64,000 bases of DNA from Druceiella hillmani. Lineage: Eukaryota > Arthropoda > Insecta > Lepidoptera > Hepialidae. The notes below the pieces were generated by a model. That model saw only the letters and a program-made list of their open reading frames with translations, was not told the origin of the DNA and searched no databases. Numbering within the stretch: position 1 is the first letter of the stretch; every line of letters starts with the position of its first letter. Below are positions 23,981-37,099 of the stretch, piece after piece. Made by a program: the position numbers and the translations under genes. Location of the stretch: NCBI GenBank assembly GCA_039881145.1, contig JAYKKI010000003.1, forward strand, positions 6,345,501 to 6,409,500, read 5' to 3'.

Positions 23981-25059
23981 GGCAAGTACTATTCCAACCC
24001 TTGTAATAAGTCTTCCCTGAAATTAATTTCCCAAATTTATCTATTCATTTGCAATTCACGTCTTCTTTGCAAGTGATGTTTTTACATTTTATTGTTTAAC
24101 ACTGTACGAGAAAGAATACTTCGTAACAATATTTTTTTTTAATTGACGTATTATTTGGTGGATGTTTTAAACTTTCAACTGCCACAATATTCATACCATC
24201 GAATTAGTTCGTTTACGAATTTGACTTAAATTTAGATCTAAGCTATTATTACTGAACTACTTCAAGAGTTCACTACGTTCTGAAGGTAATATAAACATTT
24301 AGGGGTAGGCATATGTTTTATTAAACTATTTACAAATATTAATATTATTATTCACTATATAAATATACTGTTTGATATGCTTCTCACAGGCGTATAAATA
24401 TCGGGAATATCCCAAAATCTAAGCTATATAGAATCCTCGCTATATTTATTCTGTGCAATTTTTACGTTTAATTTTATATTGTGGTAGTTTGTCACAATTT
24501 TAAATTTTCCAAAAAACTTGCTTTTTAGAATTCGAAATTTGAAAAAAAGGAAATTCGACTAATTTATATGCCTCTTCTAAAAGTAGGTCGATGTAAATAA
24601 GCCTGTTGTTAAAGAAATATAATATAATTTTTTAAAATAGTTATATTTTTAAAGATAAAAAATCAAATTATCCACCGATTGGCAATCAGAAGAAAACAAA
24701 AAATAAAACACAATTCGTGATCATAACAGAAAACAAAAATGCTCTGCACATTATTTTGTCCCGCTTTTTCAAAGAGTTCCGTAGAAATAATATTTAAAAA
24801 TGATTATCAAAAATAGCCGAACATTTTTAGAAAAAAATTAAATATTTCTCATTTGTTTGATTGATTTTATTCTTGTAACAACTGGTATCAACTCTATATG
24901 ATCTTTCGAAAGTTTCCTTTCCCCGTGATTATGTTTTTTGTTTCTGATGAGATATGTCCGTATTAAAATGCTTTATCATTTTCCTAATTCAATTTTCTAC
25001 GACATTTTCTGAGAAAATTTTGTAAACATTTTTAATAATATTTATAGACATATATTTTA

Positions 25060-25200
25060 CATAAAATTTTAAAATAAAGAATTTCAGAATTTTGAATAAC
25101 TTGCTTCTTCAAACTGTGTCTGAGAAAAAGGACAATGATAGATGAAATGAGTGTGATCTTAAGAATCCATTTTCTTTAAGTATGGAATCCTACAAAATCG
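25060..25200 (+). repeat. Second decayed repeat tail
   Basis: Ends with TATGGAATCCTACAAAA and has GTCTGAGAAAAAGG upstream, matching the repeat tail at 23700-23980. Confidence 0.45.
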
Positions 25201-25739
25201 GCTTGGCAACTGGAGGTAATTTTTTTGAAATTTTTAAGAGTACTTTACGAGCTTATGTCCGAAGATTTGAAGATACAACTGATTGGTTAGATAAATTAAT
25301 TTCTTTAATTGTCTAATAATTATATCATACATTATCCAGATAACTTTTAACAAGTGACCTCTTCATTGTTTTTACGTTAATTTATTCTTTATTACAATAC
25401 TCCGTATTTTTAATGGTGTGATAAACATACAAGTTGGAGATACCAAGAACCCGGGCAGTTTAAGTATTTTCATTAGTGCAAACATTGTCAATAATACTTA
25501 TCAAGAATGTATCAAATGTAATTTTTTTTTATTAAGTACACATGTGATGATAAATTGTGATGTATAATAATAAATACAGAGCTAAATAAAATAACAGTAT
25601 AGTAAGTAAAAACTGGAAACATCTTCAAAAGATAGATAATATATAGTAAAATATTTTCCACGTTTAGTATTTTATAAAATTATAACATTCGAAAAATGAG
25701 ATAAAATTATTTTGAAATTATAATATTCGAAAAATGGGA

Positions 25740-25790
25740 GAAGTTTTATTTCACATAATGCAAATGACGCATTATGTGAAATAAAACTTC
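25740..25790. repeat. 22-bp perfect hairpin
   Basis: Positions 25740-25761 pair perfectly with 25769-25790 around the loop AAATGAC. Just upstream, a block around ATTCGAAAAATG is duplicated in tandem (about 25680-25735). Confidence 0.85.
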
Positions 25791-25799
25791 AAAGAAGTT

Positions 25800-27180
25800 T
25801 TAGTTTGGTATATTCCTAACATAATTTTGAGTAGCAAACGAAAATCGGCAAAATTGTATGGAAGTTGGTCTAGAAACCGATAAGAATAACATATAAGTTA
25901 TTAGAAAATTATTTTAATTCGTCCAATAATTATTATAGCTGATAACTTAAAATCGCTGTAAGAAAAATATGTGACGATGTTAAAGTGTCACATTTCTTTC
26001 ATGATTAGCTGTTAGCCTGGTCTAGGGCTTACCCTAAATTTACTTCTCTATCAGTAATTTCCTCACTTTACGGAGAGAGATGTCATATTAATGCATTTGT
26101 TTGACTAGACGACGTACAGTAGGCTGTTGTGCCGACATAGTATCCGTAGTTTGGTACTTAGAATTTGGAACACCTTAACTTCTCAGGGTTTCTATAGCCA
26201 ATTTAATAGACTTTATTGTAGATGACGATATGCAAAATAATAATTATTATGCTTCATTCCACTCACTTGCTTCTTCATTTGCTAATAATATGCAACAAAA
26301 ATAACATGAAATATCACCGTAACTTTTTTCTCACAGCTCATTTCAAGCCGCCATATTAACTGTTGTAGTATATTGAAACAGCTTTCTTAATTTCATTTGC
26401 GTGGTGTTATTGGTCTTGTAAGCCATTTTTTCTGGTCCTCCTTTTAATTTTATTAGTAAATTCCTGTAATTAAATTGGGTTCATGATTTAATCACATTAA
26501 CCAGTTTAGTGATTTTTCTTTCTAATTGCAGCGGACTAGAAGCACAAAGAACAAATGAAAGGGCATATATTCAAATTCTACTTAGACGAAGAAATTAATT
26601 GAATAACAATAATTTCTTATTAGAATATAATATTTAAAAATTAAACTTTTAAAATCAAATTTAAAACATTAATATTTTCCAAATGATTAATAAATTCAAG
26701 CGATTTATAAATTCTATATTGTTTTTATATTTAGCATTATTGTTGGTTCGTAAAGTCTGAATGTTTATATTAAAATTGATAAGGTTTGTACCTATTTATT
26801 ATAGACCAACAATTACGTAATTAGGACTGGTTGATTATTACGTTTTACTTGCAGTGTAAAAATAATGTGAAGATAAGTTTTAGTATAGGATATTATAAGA
26901 ACAATTTAATCTAATATACTTTTTTAAAGTCATTGTTAAACAATTTTGCTATATTAGCTTACAAAATTTTGAGTTCATCGGCAATGTATTCTTATTTATT
27001 AGAACTGTATATGAATAATATATCAATACCATTATTAACCTATACAGAAGTTATTTGAAATATGCTGTTACTATATTGTATGAAAACTTTATCTAAATCA
27101 AAATATTAAACACATATGAAACAGTATTAGATTCTAAATAAGGAAAAATTATTGTCTTTGGAAAGCAAAAAACAATCGGG
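25800..27180. other. Intergenic, nothing recognised
   Basis: AT-rich sequence without coding potential that I can support. Confidence 0.45.
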
Positions 27181-27189
27181 TAGGCTGTA

Positions 27190-27507
27190 TTAGGAACGCA
27201 TCTGCCGTGGAGTACGTGAAACGTCTTGAGCGTACTTGTCGGTTTGCACCATGTTGTTTACGTCAACCGAAATATTAATTACATGTTCCACAATGCGGTA
27301 TTGTCCTGCGTATCGCCGTATCTGCGTGTACGGCAACCAAGTGGTCTCGTCCTCTGCCACTATTGCAGCGACAGTTACATCTAATAGTGGTGCTCGAGAC
27401 TGCCTTATGCCGCTTGAACCCATCGCACTCGTAGATGGCTGTAGTTCCTGCGCTTGGCTCAATCTATCACGTTCTCTGTGGAGACGAATACGTTCCGCCG
27501 AGGTCAA
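27190..27507 (-). pseudogene. Probable Helitron replicase N-terminal fragment
   Basis: A 105-codon frame on the minus strand starts MTSAERIRLHRERDRLSQAQ and ends with a segment EHVINISVDVNNMVQTDK. The latter resembles the stretch before the Helitron helicase-like N-domain (pattern VINI-VDV-NMV). The block is much richer in G+C than its surroundings, which supports an imported piece. It ends in a stop without the following Helitron domain, so it is a fragment. Identification rests on a short motif from memory and is tentative. Confidence 0.4.
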
Positions 27508-27659
27508 AGCGGGTTATCGAGGACCGAAATATCTCTATCTCTTTCTTGCAACCTGAGCTCTTGCATGCCAGTTTTGTACGTTACATACTACACGCGTTGA
27601 CGCCATAGTGAGCAGTCGTCATATTTTACAAAAAATAATTTTTAAATTCTACAAATTTT

Positions 27660-28980
27660 AACGGTCACAAGTAAAAGTTTTATGTACCACACCGATTATA
27701 GTGTCGTGAGCTCTGTCAAATGCGGCCACTCCCGCTCGAACCGATCAATGTATTGCTGAGTAATCACTAATTAAACACAATGCGCGATGGTACATTTACT
27801 TTCGAATGAGTCGCTCTGCACGCAACTGCACGTTCGCCATCGACATATGCACTAGCGAGTAATGGCTTCTATCCTCCAAACTACGGTACCTAAATAATGG
27901 CGGTACGTGCTATACTTCCAAAGTTATAAGTGATGATGCCATAACATATTTCATTACATATGGTTTTTGCAAGTGACCCCCTTCGGACAGAAATAAAACA
28001 CGTTTTAGGTCAATAATTAATTTATCTACGATGATCTTGAGATTATAATCTTTTCCAAATCTTTTTAAAAAGAGGAACGCGCGCTTTTTATTCTGCATAT
28101 GTACTATTGATTCCTGGCTTTACTTTTTCCAACATGTAATTTTCTTATATTAACAAATCCATTCACTTGTTTACTATTTAAACTACCTCGGGAATTTCTG
28201 TATCCATTTTTCGTTTGTCTACAATTTAAATCTTGTATATTTCGAATCATTTATCATTTTCTGTTAACTGATAAACCATTTTTCAAGTAGTAATCAACCT
28301 ATTCATGCATAATTTACATAGGTCTCAACAGACATATGAGCTTAGAATATGATACACTTTGGCTATATTACGTAAGCAGTGCGCGATAATTATACATTTT
28401 CATCGAGAAAGGTGAAAATAAATATTCTACGTGATTGAGACCTGCACAAATATTACATTTTCTGTGCAGGATATTTTGAAAGAAATTCGTCATTACAATG
28501 TAAATTAAGATTTATTAAGTTTAACGTCCAATAAATCAATCTGATCATGATAGTAAAAATAACTAAACGATACTGCTATGCCATATATATTTCCTCGAGA
28601 AATGCAAGTCTTTTTATGTTTTTTATAAAACTGTAATTGCGATTTTTTTCTGATTTAGTTTTTGGGCTTATGGTGTCTTATATAATCGGGCTCATAAAGC
28701 AGTAATCATTGTAGCACCATGCAAAAGCCGTGGCGCCCCAACTTCAAGGCGCGAACGTGAACTATGTGCTTAAATTTTTATATGAGACATACACTAATTA
28801 GATTTTCTTAAGAAAACGAGTTATGGTATATTTTTTAACTTCTGAAGTACTAATATCACGGAGAGTTTGAAGTAAATTATTAAATAAGTCTTAAAAAACG
28901 ACTTACTTTTCTTTCCGCATTAAGTGCCCTTAATTTTGGTATTAAAAAAAATTAAAAATTGCTGAAAATGATAATAAATT
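27660..28980. other. Intergenic, partly GC-richer, nothing firm
   Basis: About 27690-27890 keeps the higher G+C of the Helitron-like block and may be non-coding sequence of the same element. The remainder is AT-rich and unrecognised. Confidence 0.35.
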
Positions 28981-28998
28981 AACACTCAAATAACATTT

Positions 28999-29063
28999 CG
29001 ACTAATTTTTATATTCTAATAATTTTTTAATTTTCCTAATTATTAGAATATAAAAATTAGTCG
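28999..29063. repeat. 26-bp perfect hairpin
   Basis: Positions 28999-29024 (starting CGACTAATTTTTAT) pair perfectly with 29038-29063 around a 13-nt loop. It is either a very short inverted-repeat element or a replication-derived palindrome. Confidence 0.9.
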
Positions 29064-29881
29064 GTAGCGGAGAAACATATGTCATATATATCATATTGAA
29101 GCTTATTATTTTGAAAATGTTCAACGGCATCTTCATGTTAAGGGAAACTCAATTTATTATAAATAAGATATGTAAATAAAAAAAATTGAATCGTTGTAAT
29201 ATATATGGGAAAGTACATTACAAAAAGTTTTTTATACTAATTAAACAGCTCTATGAAGTAGCTATATGTGGAATTTAATTTACATACGTCAAAAACAACT
29301 GTGAGGCTGTGCCGGATGGATGAAGAGATGGGCGACGGCCCCTACAGATATCACGAAATAATAAGGGTTCAATGTTTCACTATAGAATTGATAATATTGA
29401 TAATATTCTGAAATTCTATTTAAATAACAGAATTTTGTTTACTATCTCTGACATACACTAAATGGCTTTTTCAAAAGTTTGATGATTTTAATTAATTATT
29501 TACTTCAAACTTTAAAGTATACATTTAATACAATACGTGTACACATTAAATACATATACACACATACAGGCGTAGTAATGAGTCTACCACCAGAACATCT
29601 CTTCCAGTTCACCACAATGGTTAAATATGAAAATGTTGTAAAGAGTAAGACTGTAAAAAATCGTCACTATGTTATAGCATGTATAAATTAAATATTAATA
29701 GATTTGAGAAAATATATATGTTTTAAAAAATAAGTAAGTAAAAACTAGACTACACGTAAAAAATAAACTATTATATATAAAACTAGACAATTCACGGTCT
29801 AGTTAAGGTCTCTGCATACATATAATATCTTATGACATACCAAAATATAATACTTCTACGTATATATATATATATATATAT

Positions 29882-29916
29882 CCGTCTTCCACATCGGCGA
29901 AACATTTCACCATTGA

Positions 29917-29980
<64 letters not shown>

Positions 29981-30015
29981 TCAATGGTGAAATGTTTCGC
30001 CGATGTGGAAGACGG
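29882..30015. repeat. 134-bp perfect palindrome with TA core
   Basis: A 39-bp arm at 29882-29920 (CCGTCTTCC...TTGAAGAT) is exactly inverted at 29977-30015, and the centre is pure TA, so the whole block is self-complementary. The arms contain CATCGGCGAAACATTTC, richer in G+C than the neighbourhood. A second TA tract lies directly before it (about 29861-29881). Confidence 0.95.
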
Positions 30016-31890
30016 AAATTTTTTAGTTAAAAATATGTTATTTATTAATATGTACGGTATATCATGTAGATAATGAAGTAGCTGGTTAGCAACATATTTA
30101 ATGACATAGAAAGTATTGTAATAAAACCTGATAACATAAACAAATATTTACGTGGATACACAATGTAAGGTACACTCATATAAAAAATATGCCTATAATA
30201 CTAAACGAAATGTTTTAGCAATTCAGTAGAAGAAAATCAAATTACTCCACACTTTTCAGCTGTTAATTTAAAAATCGAATAGTATGAAGACAGAAAGAAA
30301 GATTTGAAATTCGTAAATACTCGAAAGTTTGGACAAAGTCGTATAATATTTAAGAACAAATTTATCCCATTTGCATTTTCCACACATAGGCTGACGGCCA
30401 GTTTTGAGAATTTTTCCAATGCGCCAGCACTATCCAGTAGAATTCCAGTTTATTAGGATTTTTTTAAATGTTGTTTTGTTGTTAGTTCAACTCCTTTTTC
30501 TTATTCTTTGAAAAACACGTTTTTTAATGAAACGTAAAAAAGGGATACCGGTAGTATACGTAATAACATTTAATTAATATTATAATTATTATTTATTTTT
30601 ATTTACATTCCGTTACGAACACTTTACAGTTTTATATGTTGAGGTTTCACTAACTACAAACGGACAATTAGATAATTTATATTAATATTACACATGACGA
30701 TGACACGCTTCAGCAATGTTATGCTGACTAATTACAGTCACGTCACATTATGATGTAACCACTATCAGGTGGTTGAGCAATTTATGCCGTGGGAAATGTT
30801 GATGTAATTCTGTCCTAGATATAGGTAGAGCAAAAAGAAGGTGACGTAGCCATCGTGAAAATGGTTATCAGGTATGGAGAGCGAGAGCTTTTCCAAATGC
30901 CCAAAAATTAGATCCGAATAAAATTGAACTACTAGATTAACAACTTCAATACTTCGGCCTTAGGGCGCCGCCAATTGTGTATCCATACTCAAAAAGAACG
31001 CGCACTCAACCGTAACTCGTCGCAGAGCATTTGCTTAAACTAAGCTGCAGAGTTCTCGCAATGCTTCGCTCAAGAATAGCGTCGATATAGCTACAGTAAC
31101 TTGTAATATTCTTTAACTCTAATAGCTAAAACAATCTTCATGTAATCCGCGAAGAGGAAGCAGTGTGCAGTTTCAATAGAGTACTGATATAAATTACCAT
31201 GATAGTGAACAAGAAGTACCCAAGATTCAAACCTTGGCTGATTGCCGATCACGTTAAATAATAATCAGATATAAAATTACTTACTAGTACGTATTACTTT
31301 CTATCCACAATATAGTTAGAGAAAAAACATAAAAGCCAAAGAGAAGCCGGTTGGCTTCGCTAAGACGGTTTTTTAGGATGTTAGTATCTACACGATTCAA
31401 ATCGTTCTGCTAATTACAGTACGCAACGTCTCCTTGAAAGCAAAGATCCACATGAGAGTCATAGTCAATGAAACACGCAAGATTCGTAACTATGGAACGT
31501 CCAATCCTAAATGCCTATTGCGAAATCGAATAATTTAGCCAGCGCAGAGAGGATCGAGGAGATTTCAGAAGTGGTTTCCATTCTTAGGTACGCGCGTTAC
31601 CCGAGTAAATATCCACCGCGGGGATTGGATACTGGTTGATAAAACCATGTTACATATACGTTATAAAGGTTCAACGAAAACATCAGTGCATGCTTTAAGT
31701 ATATCATCAGGTAAGCTATTAGGTCCCAGCTTGGAAAATGCAAGTGCTAAGTAGCTGTTACTAATCTGCGTTAGAAAACCATTAGATGTTCAATCATTTT
31801 GAAAAAAATATTAATGGATTGACGATAAGTGCATAATCTAATTTTAAAAATTCCTTCAATAATCCCTTAATCATTACAATAAGATGATCA
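30016..31890. other. Intergenic, nothing recognised
   Basis: Slightly richer in G+C from about 30780 to 31740, with no open frame or motif I recognise. It could be an old element. Confidence 0.4.
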
Positions 31891-31898
31891 ATCGTCGT

Positions 31899-31955
31899 CA
31901 ATCATGTTTAAGAAATACTGACGGTCAATCCATCAGTATTTCTTAAACTTGATTG
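31899..31955. repeat. 23-bp hairpin
   Basis: Positions 31899-31921 pair with 31933-31955 with one mismatch, around an 11-nt loop. The loop (CGGTCAATCCA) and the upstream CAATCGTCGTCAATC share ATCAAT/GTCAAT motifs. Confidence 0.8.
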
Positions 31956-32610
31956 AGTCTAATGATAGCCTTGCACCAACATCGATTGCATCATAAAAGT
32001 AAGACGCAACCAATGCAAAGTTAAGTCGAAGAAGGTTCGGACTATATAATAATCTCATTAAAGGACTTTTACATAGCGGTAGATTTCAAATTATGTTGGA
32101 ATAATATATTAAGCACGAGAAGAAACCTTAATGTATTTTCTCTTCACCTTTACTTTAAAAAACATGTTTTCATGTTTAGGAAGCAATAGATATTAATCTG
32201 CAAACTTTGAAAGCTTTACGTATATTTTATTTAAGAGTCATTACAAAAATATCCACTTCCATTTTAAAGATAAGTTAAAATTTTGTAGACGTTACAATGA
32301 TTTAAATATTCTTAAGTAACTATTCACAAACAATTTTTTCTGAAAATGTATAAAATGTGTGATATCGTGGTAAGAAATTGATGGACATATTCCGACAGCT
32401 AAAATTAATATCTTGAACAACATATCACATTATGATAATTCAATATCGCAGACAGAGAAATAATCTTTGTTTTATTTCTGCGTGTACGCAGTACGCAAGT
32501 ATAATATTTGTCTCTTAATTACTTCAGAAATATACAATCAAAATCCGCCTTCACCTTTTGTTACTTTGACATATTCAAGTGATAATAATAACCAACATGG
32601 TGCCCCGTTA
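31956..32610. other. Intergenic upstream of lectin B
   Basis: AT-rich, no gene. No convincing immune regulatory motif was found by eye. Confidence 0.45.
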
Positions 32611-32617
32611 CGATGGG

Positions 32618-32654
32618 TATAAAAGTAGATTATGTTGGATCTTAAACTTAGTTT
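32618..32654 (+). promoter_or_regulatory. Core promoter of lectin B (TATA box plus initiator)
   Basis: TATAAAAG at 32618-32625 and a TTAGTTT initiator at 32648-32654. TATA to the initiator A at 32650 is 32 nt, the same as in lectin A, and the ATG follows at 32679. Confidence 0.8.
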
Positions 32655-32678
32655 GATACGGGAGTATCCAGACAGAAG

Positions 32679-35600
32679 ATGTGGTTTTTAAATTTTTTTG
32701 TAATCGTGGCCGTAGCCGCCGGCAGTGAGTGTTTAAATTACCAACTTATTTATCGATATTTTTATCATGATTCGATCGCCGTGAAATTATAATATTAATC
32801 TTTTAGTATTAAAATCAAGGGATTTAAGAGGTTCTCCTCTTGAAAATATAAAATTAAGGGTAGTTTTCCTTAAAGCTTTTGAACGCAATCGACTTTTCTT
32901 TATTAATTAATTTTTTCATTCATTCATTATGTTTTTATTAATTGTGTTAATTTAAAATTTGATTTAAATCGGACTGAATCTTAAATTTAATTTTATGAAA
33001 AAGATTTCAATATTCGGTTAAACAAATTTATCGAATTTGTATAATAAATTCCCTGTTATCTTTTTATCATCAATCATTTTGTGCAAATGATATAATGTGA
33101 CTCTAAATTTCATTTTAATCATTGTCGATTTTTAATTCCTCGTGGAAAAAGGAGTTTAACGTGACGTGAGCCGACCGTAAACCTAAGTGAAGGTAATCTC
33201 GTTGACTTATAGTTTCAACTTTATAAATATTATTTGTTACAGCAATCGAGGTCTCACCAAATACGTTTTTGGAAATTTATCCCAATGAATATACTTACAC
33301 AAGTACTTTCGACTGTTTGTACAAAGTTCATTCGTTACCCAGAACGTGGGATGAAGCGAGGTTCCAGTGCCAGGCTGAAGGTGCTGAGTTAGCTGTTCCA
33401 GGAAATGAAGAAGAAGCAGATTATTTACACGGTTTACTTTGTAAATTAGAAACACCTGCTCAGGGTATTTATGTCGGTTTTCATAGCCTTTTTGCAAAAG
33501 GATATTTTGTTTCGACAAAAGGTTTGTATGTTATTTTTAATGTCTGAAAATAGTATAAAATTTATGTGAATGTAGATAGTAATAAATCATCTGCTAACAA
33601 ATTCTAGTAAATCTTAACCGATCAATATCATAGTAAAAGACTTTCTTCAATACTTTCATATTAAATTGCTTTTACTGACACTGAAAAAAAGTGATTCTTT
33701 TTCTTCCAATATTAATGACCTAAGCACATGTATAGTGAAACCTTAGCCAGCAACTGCATACGAATTATATCAGTTACGGTATTTTTAATATAATATATAT
33801 TTTTTTATTAGTTGAAGTCTAAATTCATCTTTTCACATATTTTTACTTACGCTGTCTGACTGATTATGAAAACATATAATACCAAGATCTCACTGGAAAA
33901 CGATTAAGTAGAACGTATCATTTTGAAAATTCGTATTTCTAACATATATTTAATTCGTAAAAAATATCGTATTTTATGTTTAAAAAACATTGTACGTATG
34001 AAAACATTCGTATGATCAGTGTGTATGCGGAGCCACTGGTCAAATTAATGGAAATAAGCGGTGCGGCACAATGTATATATTTCCGATCCTCTTTATAGTT
34101 GTATTCTAATTCTAAACTAAAGACTCCTGCATGGGATCTAATCACAATCTGGAAGCTTCTCATTTTTCTCATGCTCAACTATAATGCATCTTTCTACGAA
34201 TATTTACTTAACATTTATTGACATTTCATGGAAACAAGTATAATGGCATCAAATATTCAATTAAGCTTATGATGTTGTGTATACAAGCGTATTTGAATTT
34301 GTTTAGCCAACGATGCAAAACTCGGAATATTTTACGTAAATAAGGCTTTTGTAATTTACAATTGATTACTTTTAGTTAACTTAAAAAATATTTGATAAAC
34401 TCAACAATAAATTATATTAAACAATTTATACATTACTATATTCTGACTGTATAACATTATTCATCCTTTTCTATTCAGGCGTTCCCATTGAAAAACTTTT
34501 TAATAAATGGGATTGTGGTGAACCCGATGACAGAAGTGATGATCAAAACTGCGTGATTTTGGGAATGAACGGCAAGCTGGACGATAAAAACTGTGACAAA
34601 AGATATCCATATGTTTGTAAAAAACTGGCTAGTTCATTGAAAACGAATAATGCTAAATGTCAAACATATGATATGGGTGAGTAACTATATTATTTGTAAG
34701 TATTTTATGGCTTGAAAAAACAGTTTCTCCAAGAGAAATTAGAGTAGTTCACAGACATCAGTTAATAATTTAATCTTAAATATTCGATTCAAAAATAACA
34801 ATAAATAATAAAACTAAAAAGGTAATCAAAATTGTTTCATTTATGTTATCAGTAAAAAAGACAAAAAGAAAATTTATAAATGAAAAGAAGAAATCAAGAG
34901 GGAAAAACATGATTATATACATATACATATATATACACACACATATGCGCGCGATTATATGTATATTAGAAAATTAAGGTAAACATTTGTGAATAAATAA
35001 ACAAAAAACTGTACTGTGATTAAAACCAACACTACGAGGATGATGTATCCTTCTAGTTTAATCTCTACAAAAACATTATTTTCATTTCTTAAAAAAAACA
35101 TTTAAGTATACATTTTTATTAAACTACCAGCTATGCTCGAGATTTGGTACGCATGGACCATTGGAAAATAATATTAAATTAACTTTATAATTTTCTTTTT
35201 TGAATGCGATAGAACATAGCCTCTATGTTACCTCAGACCCAACAGAATTTACCAGTAAAAACTTTATCGAAATCCTTTTGCATAATCCACGAATAAATAA
35301 ACATGCAAAAATTCTAAAAACAATACTTTGTGTTCTAGTACTATCTCGTATGCTCTTAATTTGTTTTTTAGTCAAGAATAGAGGACTTCTATCTTGTGAA
35401 GGAGACTGTAACAAAAAAATTAATGCAATATTTAAAAAAAAAAATTTCTTAAAGAATCTCACTCGATCGGATCCAGGAAAAACATAATTACCAAAGTGCC
35501 CTCCTCAAAAGAAAAATTGTAGCATCTTTATTTTTATATGTAGACCTAACTAATATAAAAAGTGTCATTATGATTGAACTTAAATTGAAGGCGGGATGCT

Positions 35601-36979
35601 GTGACGGACGGACTAACACACGTTACAAAATTATAAAAATTCCATTTTTGCCATTGGGCTACTGAACTCTAATAAGTTGGATAAGAACTAATGTTATTTT
35701 ATAGTCACATGTTGACACTGCGCAAAACTATCTCGTTAGTAACTAATATCATTTTAATTTTTATTGATTAAAGTGCAATTTAATTATATGGTACATGTGT
35801 TGATATAAACAATATGGAATACCGTTGATCTTGAACTCAGCATATTATAGTTCATGTCTTATCCTATAATTAATAGTGTTGCTTATAGTTGTTGACAATA
35901 TTATTGATATTATACCTTCTAAACCTATTAACAACAAGAAATTTGTCACCACTAACAAGAAAACAATTATACGAATAAATATAGAAAGATAATATAAACC
36001 TGAATATTGGTTCATTATTTTTTAAGAAATTATGATAAACCTATTTATTTACACTTTTTTGCCTGTTTTAGCCTACGAACCGGTGGAATCCGGTGATAAA
36101 TGTTATAAATTCCACCTCGAACCTAAGACTTGGAAGGAAGCTTACACAATTTGTAGAGCTGAAGGTGCCCATTTAGTTGTGCTAAATTCAGAGGATGAAA
36201 TGAGGTATTTGACGAAGAAATTTGATAAATTAGCACGAAATAATTTATATGGTCCAACTGATAAACATAGATTCATGGTTGGATTCCACGATTTGTTGCA
36301 TGAAGGCGAATTCCGAACAATTTTTGGTAATTTTAATTTTTTGCTTTTTCGATATTTTCTTAATAATTTTCTTTACGGGTTGAATTTTTTAGAATAAGAA
36401 TAGTCGTTAAGTGCAGTCTTGTTATAATTTGATTGGTACTTTTTTATAATTTAAGTTTATTTCAAAATTGTATATGTAAACATTTACTATATGTTGTTAT
36501 TCTTAAATCATCTAATCAAAGTAATTGTATTTACACATTAAGGAAAATAGGTAGTCAAAGCTTATTATTTACTTTTATACATATCATTATTATTGAAATT
36601 CATATTAGAAGAAATATATGTAAAACAACAATTGAATGAAAAAAAATTTATTAAAATAATTTATATGGAACCGAAATAATTTTTGTTTTCACATGATAGT
36701 AAAAATTAAAATTCACAATCCCAGTTCTTAAATTGAAAATGATGATGGTAGAGTTCATATTAATTCATTATATTCATAATTTTAAATTATCTACGAAACT
36801 TCATTTCAGGTCAGACACTACAGGAGGCTGGTTATGAAAGTTGGTGTTCGGGTCAACCTGATGACCATAAGAGAAGTCAGAACTGTGGCGCCATTTTACA
36901 CGATGGAACTTTAGATGATATTGAATGTGACAAACAGTATGTGTTCGCTTGCGAAAAAGATCTTGACCAACCGAAGTGA
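32679..36979 (+). CDS. Lectin B: secreted dual-CRD C-type lectin (immulectin-like)
   Basis: Five exons give 315 residues: 32679-32724, 33243-33521, 34479-34676, 36072-36326 and 36810-36979, all introns phase 1. Exons 3, 4 and 5 have exactly the same coding lengths as in lectin A (198, 255, 170 nt), so the two are close paralogs. The signal peptide is MWFLNFFVIVAVAAG. CRD1 (exons 2-3) has the hybrid motif EPD at residues 123-125, Q instead of E before the cysteine (DDQNC) and LDD in place of LND, so its calcium/sugar site differs from lectin A. It also has extra cysteines in LLCKLE and WDCGEP. CRD2 (exons 4-5) has QPD at 275-277 and the TLDDIEC block. Likely a haemolymph pattern-recognition lectin. 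AATAAA at 37094 is a good polyadenylation signal. Confidence 0.93.
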
Positions 36980-37099
36980 TTCTGGCCAAGAAATTGTCTT
37001 TTTTTTCTGAAGATATGGTCAAAAGCCAGCGTTAAAAAACCATTAATATTTTATCAATTTGTCCAAAGATATTCCTTTATTATTACTAACAGCAATAAA

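Noticed and set aside
27236..27556. 106-codon plus-strand frame
   Set aside because: Shadow of the minus-strand Helitron-like fragment, whose motif makes better sense.
31180..31260. tRNA-like or SINE-like stretch (AAGATTCAAACCTTGGC)
   Set aside because: No convincing A and B boxes or cloverleaf; similarity is limited to a few bases.
35200..35487. 95-codon frame inside intron 3 of lectin B
   Set aside because: No similarity recognised, and it overlaps an opposite-strand frame of similar length. It lies within an intron.
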